Part shown: positions 35,393 through 49,242 of the stretch, piece by piece
How positions within the stretch are numbered: the first letter of the stretch is position 1
Layout of the letters: each line of letters begins with the position of its first letter
Source: Drosophila persimilis
Lineage: Eukaryota; Arthropoda; Insecta; Diptera; Drosophilidae
Direction: 5' to 3'
NCBI RefSeq assembly: GCF_003286085.1
Contig: NW_020825322.1
Coordinates: forward strand, 992,001-1,056,000
DNA: 64,000 nt
Translations under genes and position numbers: made by a program
Notes under the pieces: generated by a model
Database searches by the model: none
What the model was told of the DNA's origin: nothing
The model's input: only the letters and a program-made list of their open reading frames with translations

Positions 35393-38300
35393 GTAAGTGT
35401 GCGCGCGTGTGTGTGTGCTCTTCTTTTTTTTGTTTGAGGCGCAAAAAGAATAAAGATAGAAGGAGCAAACTCAATATACGTATGCGTGTAATGGAGAAAA
35501 ATACATAATAATATGTGGATATAAAAGCAGAGAAAACAATTTTATGCAATTGTTTTTTGAAATCATTTTACAAACACACACAACAGTAAATTGTGCAAAC
35601 AAAGAGAGAATGGCTAAATAGAAAACAACATAGTGAGCGACGTGCAAGAGAGAGCTTGAGTTATTTTGCAAAATATTTAAATGTCAAAAGTAGTGGAATT
35701 TTTGTTTGTATTTAAATGAAAACAAAAACAAAAAATGGAAATATCAAAACACAAACAATAAGGGAAAAAAACTCCTCTCTCTTTCTCTCTCTCTCATTTT
35801 GTTTTCCTCTACATACATACATCTAAGCGCTTGTGAGTGAGAGAAGAAGTGGGGAATATTGGTGCGCATTAGACAGACAACAAGGCAGTGAGAAACGAAT
35901 GGAAAATAAATGAAACAAACTGATAGTGAAACACATTTTGGCACTGTCGGTATGATAAGTCAAGCCAAAGTGTAAAACCGTTCAGTTTTCGAAAATCTAG
36001 TTTTAACTGGTTGTAGGGCACTACTTTCAAACTAACGAGAAGTTCCACAAACAATAAAAATCAAGTGTACATTTTGCAGAACCAACTGATAGTGGAACAC
36101 ATGTTGGCCCACAGTGGTGTTTGTGGGTGTTTGGGTTTAAGTAAGTTTTCCAATGTTTAGTTCGCACTGGGTGCTCGGTTTCTTCAGCTTTTGTCCCACA
36201 GTACGACGCTGAGCTTTTGAGAGAGAAGCTAGGTGGATTTGTTTTGGGTGGGGGAGAGTGAAGCAAACAACATTTCGTTGCAGCTGAGTGAATGGCATTG
36301 CGCTTGTGTGTGCATCTGCCTGTGTGCGTTAAGGTTTTTGTTTTCGCTCTTGCTCTCTCTCTCTCTCTCTCTCTCCTACCTCTGATTTCTATACTTATTT
36401 TGATAATTTCTGCTTCTGCTCCCTTCCCGCTGCCGCTGAAACTTCGCTTCTTTGTTTCCAAAATACTTATTCAAAGCAACAGCAAAAACAAGTGCATTCG
36501 GTTGACACTAAATATTGTTTTATTTCGTTCGTTTCATTTTTACAAATTAAAGCGGACGTCAACGTTTCCATTAAAAGTGACATTTCTCTCTCAATTGCCT
36601 TGCTGCCTTCGTCTTTCCCTCTCACAAAATTAAAGATGAGAGCAGATTTACCTAACGGTAATGTTTGCCAAAAACAAAAATGTTCAAGAGTTAAACGGAC
36701 GGTTTTAATGTTTAGTTGGCTGGCATTGATGCTGCAATTCCTTTCAAACCTCTCCCGCCCTGCTCTTCCAATTCTACCCACGGACTGAAACATTTGAGTG
36801 TTTCTCGTAAATAGGGTTTTACATACACATAATATATATACAAATGGCTTCTTTGTTCCGTTGCTTTTAGTATACACTCTTATCTCTGTTAAAATTGAAT
36901 GATCTTACCCCTCTACTATTTCTGACGCTGTTCCCCCAATATTATTCCTGATAATGCCCTAGAATATTTCACCACAATCTGTGACAACGATCAGCTGTGT
37001 ATGGGTTGATGAACTTTTATAGATTGATACACTGATACACTCCCCTACCTTAAAAAAAAAACCCCAAGTTTTCCATAACCTTAGATCCTTAAGGATCATT
37101 ATTATGGGTACCAAATTTTGATCCAAATCGGATCACTAAATAATAAATATATACTTACATATATGTATATACATATATATACATATATGTATATGCATAT
37201 GTGTCTGGGTGTTTGTATTTATAGGAACACCTGTTCGCAGAATTTAAGTGAGTGTGTGTGTGTAATTTTGTGGTTTTCTTTGTCTACACAAAAAAAGAAA
37301 AAATCGTTTTTCGTTGAGATTTTGTCAAGTGGCTTTTGGCAATGGACGATATAAACAATGGCCCCAACAATCACACACACCGACACACACAAACACACAC
37401 ACATTTCTGCATTGGTTGCAATCTCTCGTTCCCCCTTGCATGAAAATGCGGATTGCGTGCACAAAATTAACCCTTTGGCTCTTGCAATGCATTTGAACCT
37501 ACAATATGTGCATATGTACATATACATATACAATATGCTGGATGTGGATATCGAATGTCAAGGATTGGATATCGAAACTTGAAATTATTTTGCAGCACAC
37601 ACACATACAGACGCGCACACACTGGTGTCTTTATGCCTCTCTCTTTGGTTGGCTCTCCTTGTGTATAGGTGACGGACTAATGCTAAACAAAGACAAATGC
37701 GTTACTGACGAGAGCCCTGGCCGTGGTGCATGGGATGAGAACGGGGGAGAGCGAGCCCCTCTGACTGACCCGTTCACCCGTTGACTCTTTCACTCTCTTA
37801 GCTTAGTGGGTGTGAACAGCTGTAGGTGTGTATTTGTGACATTGCTCGTAACATGCTTGCTGTTGTTGCTGCGCGTGTGCCAAGCCAATTGAGGAATGCA
37901 GCGTTTTGCAAACTGCGCCTCTGTCGTACCCCATTCTCCCCCAACCCACCCACCGCTGGGCCCAGGCTCTGTCCTCTACTCAGCAGAGAAACTTTTTGAG
38001 ACCGTTTTCGGCTTAACTCTTAACCAAATAAAACGACACAAAAATATCCAGAATATGATGATAATGACGAAGAGGAGGTTGCGATTGCGTCTACATATAC
38101 ATATGTATGTTATGTACCTTTTGAATTTCGCAATTCTTGTAAGCACAAGCGTAATGCACTTAATCATTCAATGGCTTCAATTTTACAAACACGACTTCGT
38201 GTCTTATCGTTTGCCAATTCAAATATGTACGAGTATTAAGGGGCACCATTTTACCCCAAGTAATTACCTCATCTCTATCTTTATAGTGGCTATATAAACA

Positions 38301-39772
38301 CTCGTGTGTATGTACATAAATATGTACATGGGGACATCTGGTATAGTGGCATTAATTAAATGAAAGGTTTGAATAATTATTGCTAGTGATCGCTCTGAAC
38401 CCCAGGGCATGCCCTGAAAGGGTTAACAGTTTGCCTTTACTCTTTATTCCTGGCGGACAGCTGTTGCTCTCTTTATTCTTTGCGTTTCCTTTGCTGTTGC
38501 TTTTAAAGCAGCTTAGCCGCAGGGCCATTTAGTCCTGTTTATGACGGGAGATAAATCCAGCGGTGGCTGCTGTTTTTAACGGTAACCAACGCAAAAAGGA
38601 AATAATAATTGCTTATCGCTGGCTTCTTTTTGTGTGTTTGTTCGTTTGGTTATTTGCCTATGCATTGGGTCTTGAAGCTAAAATTTAAGCTGGAATTAAA
38701 GCTTCCAAGCTTCGACTGAAACTACACTAAAAATAAAAACTAGACTGGAACTGGAATTGAGACCGAGACTTGGGATGACTTGACGCTGATTTTTGTTGCA
38801 ATTTGTTGTTGTGTTTCATTTTTGCGTTGTTTGATTTGTCGAATTTGTTGTTTGTAAAGGTTCATGTATGCATATCTATACACTATGTAAATACATGTGT
38901 ATGTAAATATGTACATATATATTTGTTTTATTGCACTTAATTTACGCCCCAATGGAATTGAAATTGACAAGAGTGTGCTGAAAAAGGGGTGGGCTGGGGA
39001 GCGGAGAGAGGGAGGAGAGTATGCAAACAAACAAAAAAGACATACGTAATGCGCTAATAAAGTGGTAAAAGGTAAGAGCAGAATTGCCAACACTAAGGGG
39101 CTCTCAGGGCAGAGCAGAAACACTGCAAGAGAGAGATAGAAAGAGAGGCAGGCCAGCTGGGCTGAGCAAGGAATGTGCGGGAGGCGGGAGGTGGGCGGTG
39201 CTGGAGGAGGTTGGGGGCTGGCGGTGCAACTGTGCAAAGATTAAAAGCAATTTGATTGAGACAAAGGGAAAAACGGAACAAAACGGAAAGGCCAAAGAAA
39301 CTATGAAATATGCATATATACACATATGCAGTACACAGAGAGCTAGAGAGCGAGAGCGAGAGTACGCGTGTGTTTGTGTGTGTGTGTGAGGGAGCGATAG
39401 ATCTCTTATTTTGTGGCTACCCTATTCGAAAGGCATTATGATTTTTGCAGGAAATGCCAAAAAAAAATAAAAGTATTGCCAATAAGAGTTCACCTGGGTT
39501 TCGCTTAGAAATAAGCGGAAAAACATTTTCAACAAAAATTTCTTGAAAGCATGTTAAAAAGGGGAAACCTCTTGGCAGAGGTTTAATGTTTATATACATA
39601 TGTATATATACATCGATGCAGGCAAATCGGAATGAGAGAAACATAACAAAAATGCATTCTTCAAGGGTATCAATCGCTTCGGCATACGATGTTGCTTACA
39701 TAGTCTTACTTTTGTCTCTTTCTTGTTTTATTCAATGTTTTTGTTTTTTTTCTCTTATATTTTTGCTTGCAG
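35393..39772 (+). other. rudhira: Long first intron of rudhira
   Basis: The 4.4-kb intron between the donor at 35393 and acceptor TTGCTTGCAG (39763-39772). It holds microsatellites (CT near 36354-36374, TA near 37156-37200) and long AT-rich stretches. No coding frame or recognisable RNA gene was found. Its size suggests enhancers or an alternative promoter, but nothing specific is visible. Confidence 0.5.
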
Positions 39773-40006
39773 TTGACGACAACAGTGCCAGAAGCAAAAG
39801 CAGCGCCGTGGGAATAGAGAAGCGATTGAGAGAGGCAGCAGAGCAGAGGCAGAGGCAGAGACAGCGCAGCGCCCGCTCCCATTCCAGATTGAACAGACAG
39901 GCTGTCTCTGCTAGGGGCTTCGACGCCGACGAGTAACAAGCGTAGCAGCCAGTAGCAATAGCAGCAGCAGGAGGTGGTTCCAACAGCTGACTCTGCTGCC
40001 AGTGTG

Positions 40007-40048
40007 CCACCCGCCACCCGCCACCCGCCACCCGCCACCGGCCACCCG
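40007..40048. repeat. rudhira: 7-bp tandem repeat (CCACCCG)n in the rudhira 5' UTR
   Basis: Five to six units of CCACCCG. The opposite strand reads GGGTGGC repeatedly, giving at least four G-triplets with short loops, a G-quadruplex-capable pattern. Confidence 0.85.
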
Positions 40049-40152
40049 ACAACCGCAGCTGTGGAGAGCAGCGCACGTAGAGGAGAGCCAGACAAAGAGT
40101 AACAATCTATAGGACCCGATAACCCGATAACCACAAAAATCCCATCCACATC

Positions 40153-43100
40153 ATGTCCGCGGACTCGCCACGCCGCCATCCGTCCGGCGTTGGCGGGGGC
40201 GGTGGCGGTGTCGGAGGAGGAGGATTGCGCGGCGGCGGTGGCCTGGCTGTGCCGGCAATAGTGCCGCCCCAGGCGGTATCGGATCGCTCGATACTGGACT
40301 CGGCAATTGGGTTCATCAACGATGTCACCCTGGCCAATCAGCCGGTGCAAGATCCCAAGGACACGATCACATGGGCCCGCTTCGAGACCTGTGCGGATGT
40401 GAGTGATCCCCGTTTCGGCGATGACTGGGAGCTGGAGGGGAATGCTGCCCCGCCGCTCCTTCTAATCCTCGGCTATGGCCTGGGGGTGCAGGTCTGGGCC
40501 ATACCCGCCAACGGGGAGGCCGTTGAGGTTCTGTCCTGGCGCCATGGCGTCGTCACAGCCCTCCGAGTGCTGCCCACACCGGCCACGGCGGCGGCCCTTG
40601 ACGAGAACGGGCGTGCCGATGAACCAGTGGATGCCTTTGCCGAGAAGCGACCCCTGGTTGCCCTCGTCGATGGCGGCAGTGCGGCGGCAAGCGGCTTGCT
40701 TGCCGGCGTCGGCGGCGGCTCTGGCATCGGTGGGGGCAGCGGCAGTGGGATCAGTTCTGGCAGCGGTGGCAGTGCCTCTGGAATGGCCCAATTCAGTGCC
40801 GTCAATTTTCTGTCGCTCAAGACGGGCGTTCAGGTGAAGACAATCAAGTTCAAGAATGCGGTGCTCGATATCCAGGCCAATCGGTCGGCGGTGGTCATCA
40901 CGTTCCATGAAAGGATCGCCGTGTTCGATGCCCGCACCCTGGAGGATCGCCTAACCATCACAACCTGCTATCCCAGTCCGGGGTAAGTGTAGCTATGCCT
41001 TCGCCATTGGTCGTCTCTCTATCCCTATTCCCGCTTGCAGAATCAATCCCAATCCGATTGCCCTGGGACCCCGGTGGCTGGCCTATGCAGAGCACAAGCT
41101 GCTGCACTCCAAGCGCAGCGGCGGCGGCTGCGATGGCGAGGGAGTGCCCAGCTATACGGCCACTGTGCTGAATGCGGCCAAATCGCTGGGCAAGGGCCTG
41201 CGAGAGCTGGGCGAACAGGTGGCCGCCGGTTTGACTGGGGCCACGGCTGGCAGCGGTGCCAGCTCCAAGAGCAGCAGCTTCGATTCGGCCAGCGGGGGTC
41301 CGGATGCCAAGCAGTCCGGCGTGGTCACCATTATCGATGTGAAGGTAAGAGTCGCGCCGAATCTCCGAAGTACTCTTTCATTCAATGCTTCAACATTTTT
41401 AGCATCCTGTAAAGGACTACAGCCCCACGACGGGCACACCCTTGAGCTCGACAGGCGGCGCCCAGGCGGGCGGTGATCCGATTGTGGCCCATTTTGTGGC
41501 CCACAGCGAGGCACTGGTGGCCATGGAGTTTGACAGCTCTGGGATGCTGCTACTCACGGCCGATCGACGCGGACACGATTTTCATGTCTTCCGCGTGCAA
41601 CCGCATCCGGTGGGGCCCTGTCTGGCGGCAGTGCATCATCTGTATGTGCTCCATCGTGGCGATACGAGCGCCAAGGTGCAGCACATTGCGTTCTCGCTGG
41701 ACTCGCGCTGGGCGTCTGTGTCCACGCTACGCGGCACCACCCACGTCTTCCCCATAACGCCCTACGGTGGCGCCATGGGCGTAAGGACGCACACATCGCT
41801 GCATGTGGTCAACAAACTGTCGCGCTTCCATCGCAGCGCCGGCCTTGGGGCCGACGGACGCTCCAGCTCTCCCATTTCGCACTCGGAGAGCACCACATTT
41901 GTGCAGTCGCTGCAGCCGTATCACAATCCCACGCTTCCCCCCTATCCGCGGCCGTCGGTGGTCCAGCCCCTGGCCCAGCTGCGACAGCCATTTACCCTTG
42001 GTTCGCCGCCTGGTTCGGCTGGCGGCCTTGGGGGCGTAGTGGGTGTGGGGGCCGGCGTCGGCGGGGGTATTGGTGTGGGGAGCCATGGAGGCGGCATCGG
42101 CGGTGGCATCGGTGGCGGCAACAGCAGCCAGAGACAGCGACAGCGACTCTCCTCGCTGTCGGATGACAGCGGAAAGCCATTGAGCGTCTGCTCAATATTC
42201 GCCAAATCGCGCTCCTGGCTGCTGGAGCCGCTGACGACAACAAGAGAGGCACCGCATCGCGTCCAGCGCAAGGCCGTCGACTCGCTCTTCGTGATGGCCG
42301 GCCATGGAGCACTCATCCAGTATGATCTGGACACGAAGTTACCCCCAAGTGAGTGGCCCGCACCGCATGGCACCGGACTGAACCGCCTGGACCGCATCTA
42401 ACCCTGTCTAATGATTCATTGTTTTAGATGTTGCCAAAGAGAAGATTTGTGATGACACGCCCATTGAACTGGAGGTGGAGGCCCGAGCCCAATGGAATCT
42501 GGGGCGACGCAAGGATGGATCTCATGAAATCGTACCACCGCTGGCGCTAGACAATTGGCTGATCAAGGATCGCCATAGCAGCCTGCTGCTGGACAGTGCC
42601 CATCAATTCGATGAGCCCGACGAGCGTGCCGAGAGCTGGTTGGCCCAGGTCGAGATCATAACGCATGCGGGACCGCATCGACGTCTCTGGATGGGGCCGC
42701 AGTTCGTTTTCAAGAACTACAATACGCCCAGCGGGTATGTGGGATACAACTGGCATTAATGTTTTGGATGGATGTTTTTTGACGCCTCTCCCTCCCTCTC
42801 ATCCAATTTCTCAGCTCAAATTTGAATCATGTGGATGCTGAGGCTGTGGAGATAGGGGTTACAAAGACGACAACCACAACGCTTCCCTCAACGGCGGCTG
42901 CCTCGTCAACTGGCGCTGGTGTAGCCACCGGAGTGGCAGCCAAAGAACGCTCGAGTCCCCTGAATATGCCACTGAGTGCGGCTGCCTCTTTGGCTGCCGC
43001 CTCTGGCGTGGGAAGCACTGCAGGTCGTAGTGGCCCTGGAGTGCCGGTGCTTATCGAATCCGGTTCGTATAGTAAGTGTCTAGGATCCTGGATTCCAAGA

Positions 43101-46100
43101 ATGATTCATTTTCTCATTCATTCTCTGTGTATTGCGTTCGTAGGTAGCATTGAGCAGAGCCCCAAGCTGATGGATCGCTTCCGGCATGGCCACTTGGACT
43201 CGGACTATGGGCATGGCGATACGCGGTTGAAGGAGGACCTGGCCGATGCCATGCGAGAGTCGACGTCAATGGCAGCCACACGACGCGAAACGGGTAAGAC
43301 TGAGCTCCTCATCCTAGCGATGGGAATGTAAGAATGCATGAAATCGAATCGCGACAGCCAAGGGCAGCCTTTTCGGAGGAGAATGATGCTAGAGGGTATC
43401 CCCTCTACCTCAGGCATACCATCCCATCTAAGGCATTTTATTGCATTTTATTGTTAACAATATCTTTTTTATGTTACTCCCCCTCCCCCCCATTGATGTA
43501 TTTAATTTTTTTTAGTTGAATTTCTTGTTTAATTTCGAAAACTGTTTTTGGAAAGACGAAAGTTTTTTTGTTGTTGAATTTAATCGAACGCTTTCAAAAT
43601 GAAAATGTTTAATTCCGAATAAGTTTTGTTGGTGGTCAACAAATACAGGTAGAACACAAAAAAAAAAAAAAAAAAAAAAACAAAAAAGCATACATTGATT
43701 ATGAGACAAAAACAGCAAAATATTGGCATTTGGTTGTTGGTTGTTGATAAGAATAATTATGATGATGGATCACATCCATTTCCCCACCTCTTACGAGGGT
43801 TTATACCTCCCACAAACATCTCTTGGCTTTGTCTACTTTATTCTCCATTCCCATTTTCCATTCTCCCATTCTCCCATTCCTCCAAACCTCCATTTCATTG
43901 GCGTATCCATCTTTCTCCTCTCCAATCATTCCTTTCTCTCTGTGTGCGTGTGTTGGTGTGTTGTTGTTGAACTTTAAGTTGTTGAAAAAAATTGTTTTCT
44001 GTTTTCTAGCCGGACAAAAAACACGCTTAATAAACGATTTCTTTTTTTTTTTTGGTGTCTGTTGTCTATTTAGATTTTACAAAAAAAAAAAGAAAAGAAA
44101 AATACTTACATCCCATTTTAAATCTATTTCTAATTTAATGAAAAACTAAATTTAAGCTAACAAAATTTTTGTCACAGCAGAGCTCCCCTCTACCGCCCCA
44201 CCAAAAGCACCACTCACCAATGCCACAGCCACAGCCACAGCCACCCAACCCAACCCCGCAACAGTTCTTCTAGTAGAATGTTCTTTTGTCACACCACAGA
44301 ATACTCTTTTCCAGACACCAACCCCCACCAGACACTCAGATTCGGTTCCATTGGTCTCTTGCACTTCGTTTCGTGTAGGGTTTTTCTTCTTCTCACAATA
44401 ATATACTTCCTTTCTACTGCTTCCTTATACCGCCTGAAACTCTTTTTACACCATAAAAAAAAAACACCACAGATCACCAACCACACCACACCAAAACACA
44501 CCACACCACAACACACCACTAAACTGTTGTCCTCTACTCTATTCACGTTCTCCTTCTTCTTGCCGCTTGGAATGTCCTTTCGACAGGGTTTTTTTTTAGT
44601 TTTGTTTTATTTAGCTTTAACTTTCCCCCTTTTTTCTGCAATTTTCAATTGAGAAAACAAAATTATTCCCTAAAGCGTGCGAGTGAGAAAAATCATAGAG
44701 AGGAGGTGAAAGCGATTGTGTGAGCGAACGAGACAGAGTGAGACAGAGAGAGAGAGAGAGATGGAGAGATAGAGAAAGAGAAAGAGAGCGAGAGAGAAAA
44801 GTTCAGGAGAAAGAGCATATTTAATATACATGAATATTTTAATAAAAAGCCAAAGTCATAACCAAAAAAAAAAAAGAAAAAATTCCAAAACTCTATTTCA
44901 AAAACTCACGAACAACAAAATCAAACATTTCGAATATTGTGTCCTTACGCTATTTTTCCTAATTTAAGTTTATTTCTTTTTCGTTTCGTTTTTTCCACTA
45001 AAAAATACAAACAAAAATTTAATTCAAAAAATCCAAAGCAAATGTATTTCCCGCGGATTTTTATAATAATTTTTTGTTTTTTCCAATATTTTGAAATATT
45101 TTAAATTTTGAGTGTTTTCCGCCTCCGCACACTGCAGCGCAGCTTAGCAAAAAAAAAAAATAAAATATATAAAAATAAAAATACAAATGGTTGAAAATCA
45201 CTTAAACAACAACAAATGCAAATGCAAATCCGAAGGAAATGAAAACATTTTCATTTTGAATTAAACATTTTCAAATTTCGAGCGATAATCGAATAATCGA
45301 GAAATAAATCGAGAACTATCGATAAAGAAAACCACGAACCGAACGAACGAACAAAGAAAAAGCATTTAAAAATCCCGCCTTTGGCTTTTTGTTTTCTGTT
45401 TCCTGTATGAAAAAAAAAATGCGCTTTTCTCATAATTTGTTTTCTCTTTTTCTCTATTTCTCTTTCTCTGCTCTGTGTTGTGTCCTGCCCCACCGTTGTT
45501 GACCCACCACCACCACTACCACCACCACCACCACCACCACCACTACCACCTGGCTCAGGCCAGCCATCAGGTTGTTCGGCCTCGGCTTCCGTGGCGGCAG
45601 CCTCCTCCTCCGTCTCGGCCAGCGACAATGTGTGCTACTACGACGCCCTCGCCGAGCACGAGCATCTGAACGAACCCGATCCCGATGCCGACATGGACGG
45701 AGGAGGTGAGGCGCCGGACGATGAGGCGGCTCTGGCGGTACCGGAGGCGCGGGCCCAGGCCAAGGTGGAGCGCCGCCACCTGATCGAGCACATGAGATTG
45801 GGCAGCGACGGCAGCCCCGGCAGCAGCAGCAGCAGCAGCATGGCCGCCCTGGCCTCGGTGCTGCCCAACATCTGCAGCTACGATTATCCCACCGGAGGAC
45901 ATCACTACAGCGGCGGCCATTCCAGGATCGAGAAGATCGTCAATCCGCTGGGAACGGTGACGGACGTGAATGCGGGCATCTCGGGGGAGCTGCAGACGGA
46001 CATGCTGGACGAGGTGGTGTGCCAGCTGGCCGCCGAGGAGAGCGTCATACACGAGAACTGTGACGAGGCCCTCTTCCGGCCGGTGGTGGCCATCTTCTGC

Positions 46101-49100
46101 AATGACCTGGTCGAACAGCGCAACCATCAGCAGCAACTGTTGCTCGCCAAGGAAGAGCAGGCCGCCGCTGCCGCTGGCTTGGGTCTGGGGTCGAAGGGCG
46201 GCGAGAATGATCACTGCAAGCCGCCGGTGGTGCTGGCCAATAAGCTGATTGTCCCCGTCATTGCCAAGGAGGTGGACGAGGTGCTTGTCCAAAAGGAGAA
46301 GCAAAAGTCACAGAGGTCCCAGCACCAAAAGGCGCAGCAGCAGAAGTCGCAGCTCAGATCCCTTGCCGCTGCCGAAGATGCGGCCCAGGCGCAGCGATTT
46401 GCCGAGCTCTCGCATCTCAACAAGCCCAAAGGAGGGGCTAATCCGAGTCCCAGCAACAACAGCAACAACAGCAATAACAGCAAAACTGCCAGCAGTCAGA
46501 GGAACGCCACAGAGGAGGCGGCGGAGAAGGAGGAGGAAAAGGAGAAGGAGGCCAATGCCACTCTGAACATCAGCAGTGGTGGCAAGGCGTCCAAGAAATC
46601 CAAGCCAGCCAGGCAGAAGATGATCCTCAGCAACAGCAGCACCAGCAGCAGCAAAGGAGCTGACAAGAAGCTGCCTTCAGTGGAAATGGAAGCGAAGGAG
46701 AAGCTCAAAAAGCAGTCGAAGGAGTTGCAGCCGCTGAATCGATTGCAGGATCTGGATGAAATAGTTGTGGTCATGGAAGAGGACGGGGAGGAATCAGAGC
46801 CAGATGCAGAGTCGGATCATGCCGATAGTTTGCTGGCCAATAAGAGCAGCATTGCCGCTGTCATGGTGAGCAGTGCCAGCGCCCAAGGATTGAGTCTCCT
46901 TGTGGAGACGACCACTCAGACGGGGGAGGATGATACAGAGGAGGAGGAGGCTGAAGATGATGATGATGTGGAGGAGGAGGAGGAGGAGAAGAAGCCAGAA
47001 ACCATGACAATTGAAAAAGAGAGACTCAAAGAGAAGGAGAAACTTCCAGGGAAGGAAAAGCTAAAGCTGGAAAGGGAGAAGGAGAAGCTTCGAGAGAAGG
47101 AGATTATCCAGGAGAAGCAGAAGCTAGAAAAGCAAAAGGAAAAGGAGAAGCTGAAGCTGGAAAAAGAGAAGCAGCTCCAAGAGAGGGAAAGGGAGAAGGA
47201 AAAGGAGAAGGAGAAGGAAAAACTGAAGCTCGAGAGGGAAAAGCTGAAGCTGGAGAAGGAAAGACTTCAAGAGAAGGAAAAGCTGAAGCTCGAAAAGGAA
47301 AAGCAGCTCCAAGAGAAAGAGAGATTGAAGCTCGAAAAGGAAAAGGAGAAGCAGCTCCAAGAGAAGGAGAGAGAAAGAGAGAGGGAGAGGGAGAAGCTAA
47401 AACTCGAAAAGGAAAAGCTAGAACAAGAAAAGCTTCAAGCGAAAGAAAAGGAAAAGGAAAAAGAAAAAGAGAAGCTTCGCCTCGAAAAGGAAAAACTTCA
47501 GGAAAAGGAGAAGCTCAAAGAGAAGGAGAAACAGCTCCAGGAGAAGCTCAAGCTGGAAAAGGAGAAGGAGAAACTCCTCGAGAAAACCAAGGAAAAAGAG
47601 AAGACCCCAAGCCAGGAGAAGGGCAAAGGCAAAGCAGCTGAGATCTCTCCGCCAACCGCGAGCTACTGGGTAAAAGTGATAGAGGATCCGGCCCCCAGCA
47701 AGAAACCCACTGCCGCCTCCACCGTGGCCACCGCATTGGCCCAGTCCAGTCCCACTCCCACTCCCACTCTCAGTCCCAGTCCCTGGAAGAGAGTCGGAGT
47801 CGTCGGCGATGACAGCGCTGCCAAGCAGGACTATCCCAGTCTGGGCAAGAAGCTGAGTAAGCCCAGCAGTCCGGAGAAGCTGGCCTCCGCCCCAGAGCCG
47901 AGTCCGTTCGCCAAGCCCCGAGCAGCCAAAGAGAACTTTGAGGACTTTCTGAGCGGAATGGAGGCGCTGCCACCGCTGCCCGATCTCGAGCCGCTCGAGG
48001 TGAAGGCGAGTGAGCCGCCGCACCTCAGCCCGGAGGGGGGGACGCCGCTCAGCCTGATCAATTTCGAGAGTCCGCTGCAGGAGAGTGCGACGGAGATGCC
48101 GATCAAGATCACGCCGCCGCCACGGGGATTCACCGAGAAGAACCTTGTGCTGGCCCTGTGCGGATCCCTGCACTATGAGGACGAGCAGGAGCGGCAGAGG
48201 GATCGGCTCCGGGACCGGCAGCTGGAAGAGCCCAAAGTGGAACTGGAACTGAAGTCCCACCCGTACGTGTTGCTGATGGCCGGAGAGGACCAACAGCAGA
48301 CGTCGCTGGGCACTCAGAAGTCCACATCCACGTCGAACAACTCATCCGGCTCCGAGGAGATCATCCTCATGGAGGAGCCGACCAGCAAGAAGCTCAGCAA
48401 GAAGCACAAACGAATGAAGCAGCTCCAGCTCCAGCAGCAGCAGCAGCAGCGCGAGAAAGAGCGGGAGCGGGAAAGGGAGAAGGAACGTGCCAGAGAGCGG
48501 GAGCCAGAGCCAGAGCCAGAAGATGAGGAACTGCGTCCGCTTATCAGCATTAGTATGTGCGACTCCCAGCTGGAGAGCCACTCGCCCGTTAAAGTGGCAA
48601 AGGCCAGTCGAACCGAGGAGCCAGCCGATGCGGACGATGACGATGATGAGGAGGAGGCGGAAGCGGAAGCGGAGGCGGAGGGGGAGGACGAAGAAGAGGA
48701 GGAGCTGAGCCAAACACTGCCCGAGGATTTGCTGCACTTTGGGAGCAGCGGCGTGGCGACCAGCGGCACCACCGCCACTACGAACACCGCAACCACCACA
48801 GACAGCGAGGGACCCATCCCGGCCACCACGTCCGATGACAATCTCGTCTATAGTTCATCCGCAGCCGCATCGCCCCCGCACAAGCTCAAGACCAAGAAGC
48901 TGGAGCATAAAATCAATCTGATAGCAGCCATCGAGGCGGCCACCTCCTCGTCCACTTCCTCGGCGGAGGAGAGTAGCGTGGAGACGGCCGGTCCCATCGG
49001 CAGTGGACCCCATGCGGATGCGAGCCCGTCTCCGGGCACGGCCGCGGCCACGTCGGCCCCCAACTCTGGCGGTGCGTCGGCGATCTCTGCCATTCCCGCG

Positions 49101-49211
49101 ACCGCCTCCAGCTCCTCCGTTGTGGGCCTCCATGTGGGCTCCACTGTGGGCATGGGCGTGGCCAGTCAGGCGAGTGCCACAAAGAAGAAGACGAAGCGAC
49201 GCAAGAGATAA
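40153..49211 (+). CDS. rudhira: Rudhira/BCAS3 homologue, long form (2148 aa)
   Basis: Coding exons 40153-40982, 41041-41344, 41403-42348, 42428-42734, 42815-43071, 43144-43293 and 45559-49211 (TAA), all in phase. The N-terminal two thirds are a BCAS3-type WD40/beta-propeller: GYGLGVQVWAIPANGEAVEV near residue 110, TADRRGHDFHVFRVQPHP in exon three. The BCAS3 domain follows (SWLAQVEIITHAGPHRRLWM, exon four). Gly-rich loops break up the propeller. BCAS3 binds PI3P with PHAF1 at autophagic membranes and links microtubules and intermediate filaments in cell migration. The last exon is huge (1217 codons). It is acidic and disordered, with a central block of about 200 residues built almost only from Lys, Glu, Leu and Gln, and ends KKKTKRRKR. 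A phase-matched shorter end exists at 51116-51705. Confidence 0.88.
43294..45558 (+). other. rudhira: rudhira intron six
   Basis: Donor CGG/GTAAGA to acceptor TGGCTCAG. It contains A-runs, GA-rich stretches (44741-44800) and CAC-rich sequence just before the acceptor. A Pro/Ala/Thr-rich frame beginning after ACAGCAG near 44180 was considered as an exon, but its phase does not fit onward splicing. Confidence 0.6.
47020..47620 (+). repeat. rudhira: Lys-Glu-Leu-Gln repeat block in the rudhira last exon
   Basis: About 200 codons of imperfect units such as EKEKLKLEKEKQLQEKE. Strict alternation of charged residues with Leu predicts a long single alpha-helix or coiled coil. DNA units (GAGAAGGAAAAGCTGAAGCT and variants) show local duplication. 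Confidence 0.9.
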
Positions 49212-49242
49212 GAATTAGTGATTTGTTTGCTGTGCGTCTTCA

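Noticed and set aside
39706..40350. 214-codon minus-strand frame
   Set aside because: Antisense to the rudhira leader and first coding exon; created by GC-rich tandem repeats.
44180..44275. Pro/Ala/Thr-rich frame after ACAGCAG as a rudhira exon
   Set aside because: It joins exon six in phase, but the only donor-like end (GTAGAA) is weak and leaves phase 0, while the next exon needs a one-base carry.
45567..46304. 245-codon minus-strand frame
   Set aside because: Antisense shadow of the rudhira last exon; composition mirrors its codon bias.
47418..48293. 291-codon minus-strand frame rich in Leu/Phe
   Set aside because: It is the reverse of the Lys/Glu repeat DNA and simply reflects purine-rich codons on the other strand.
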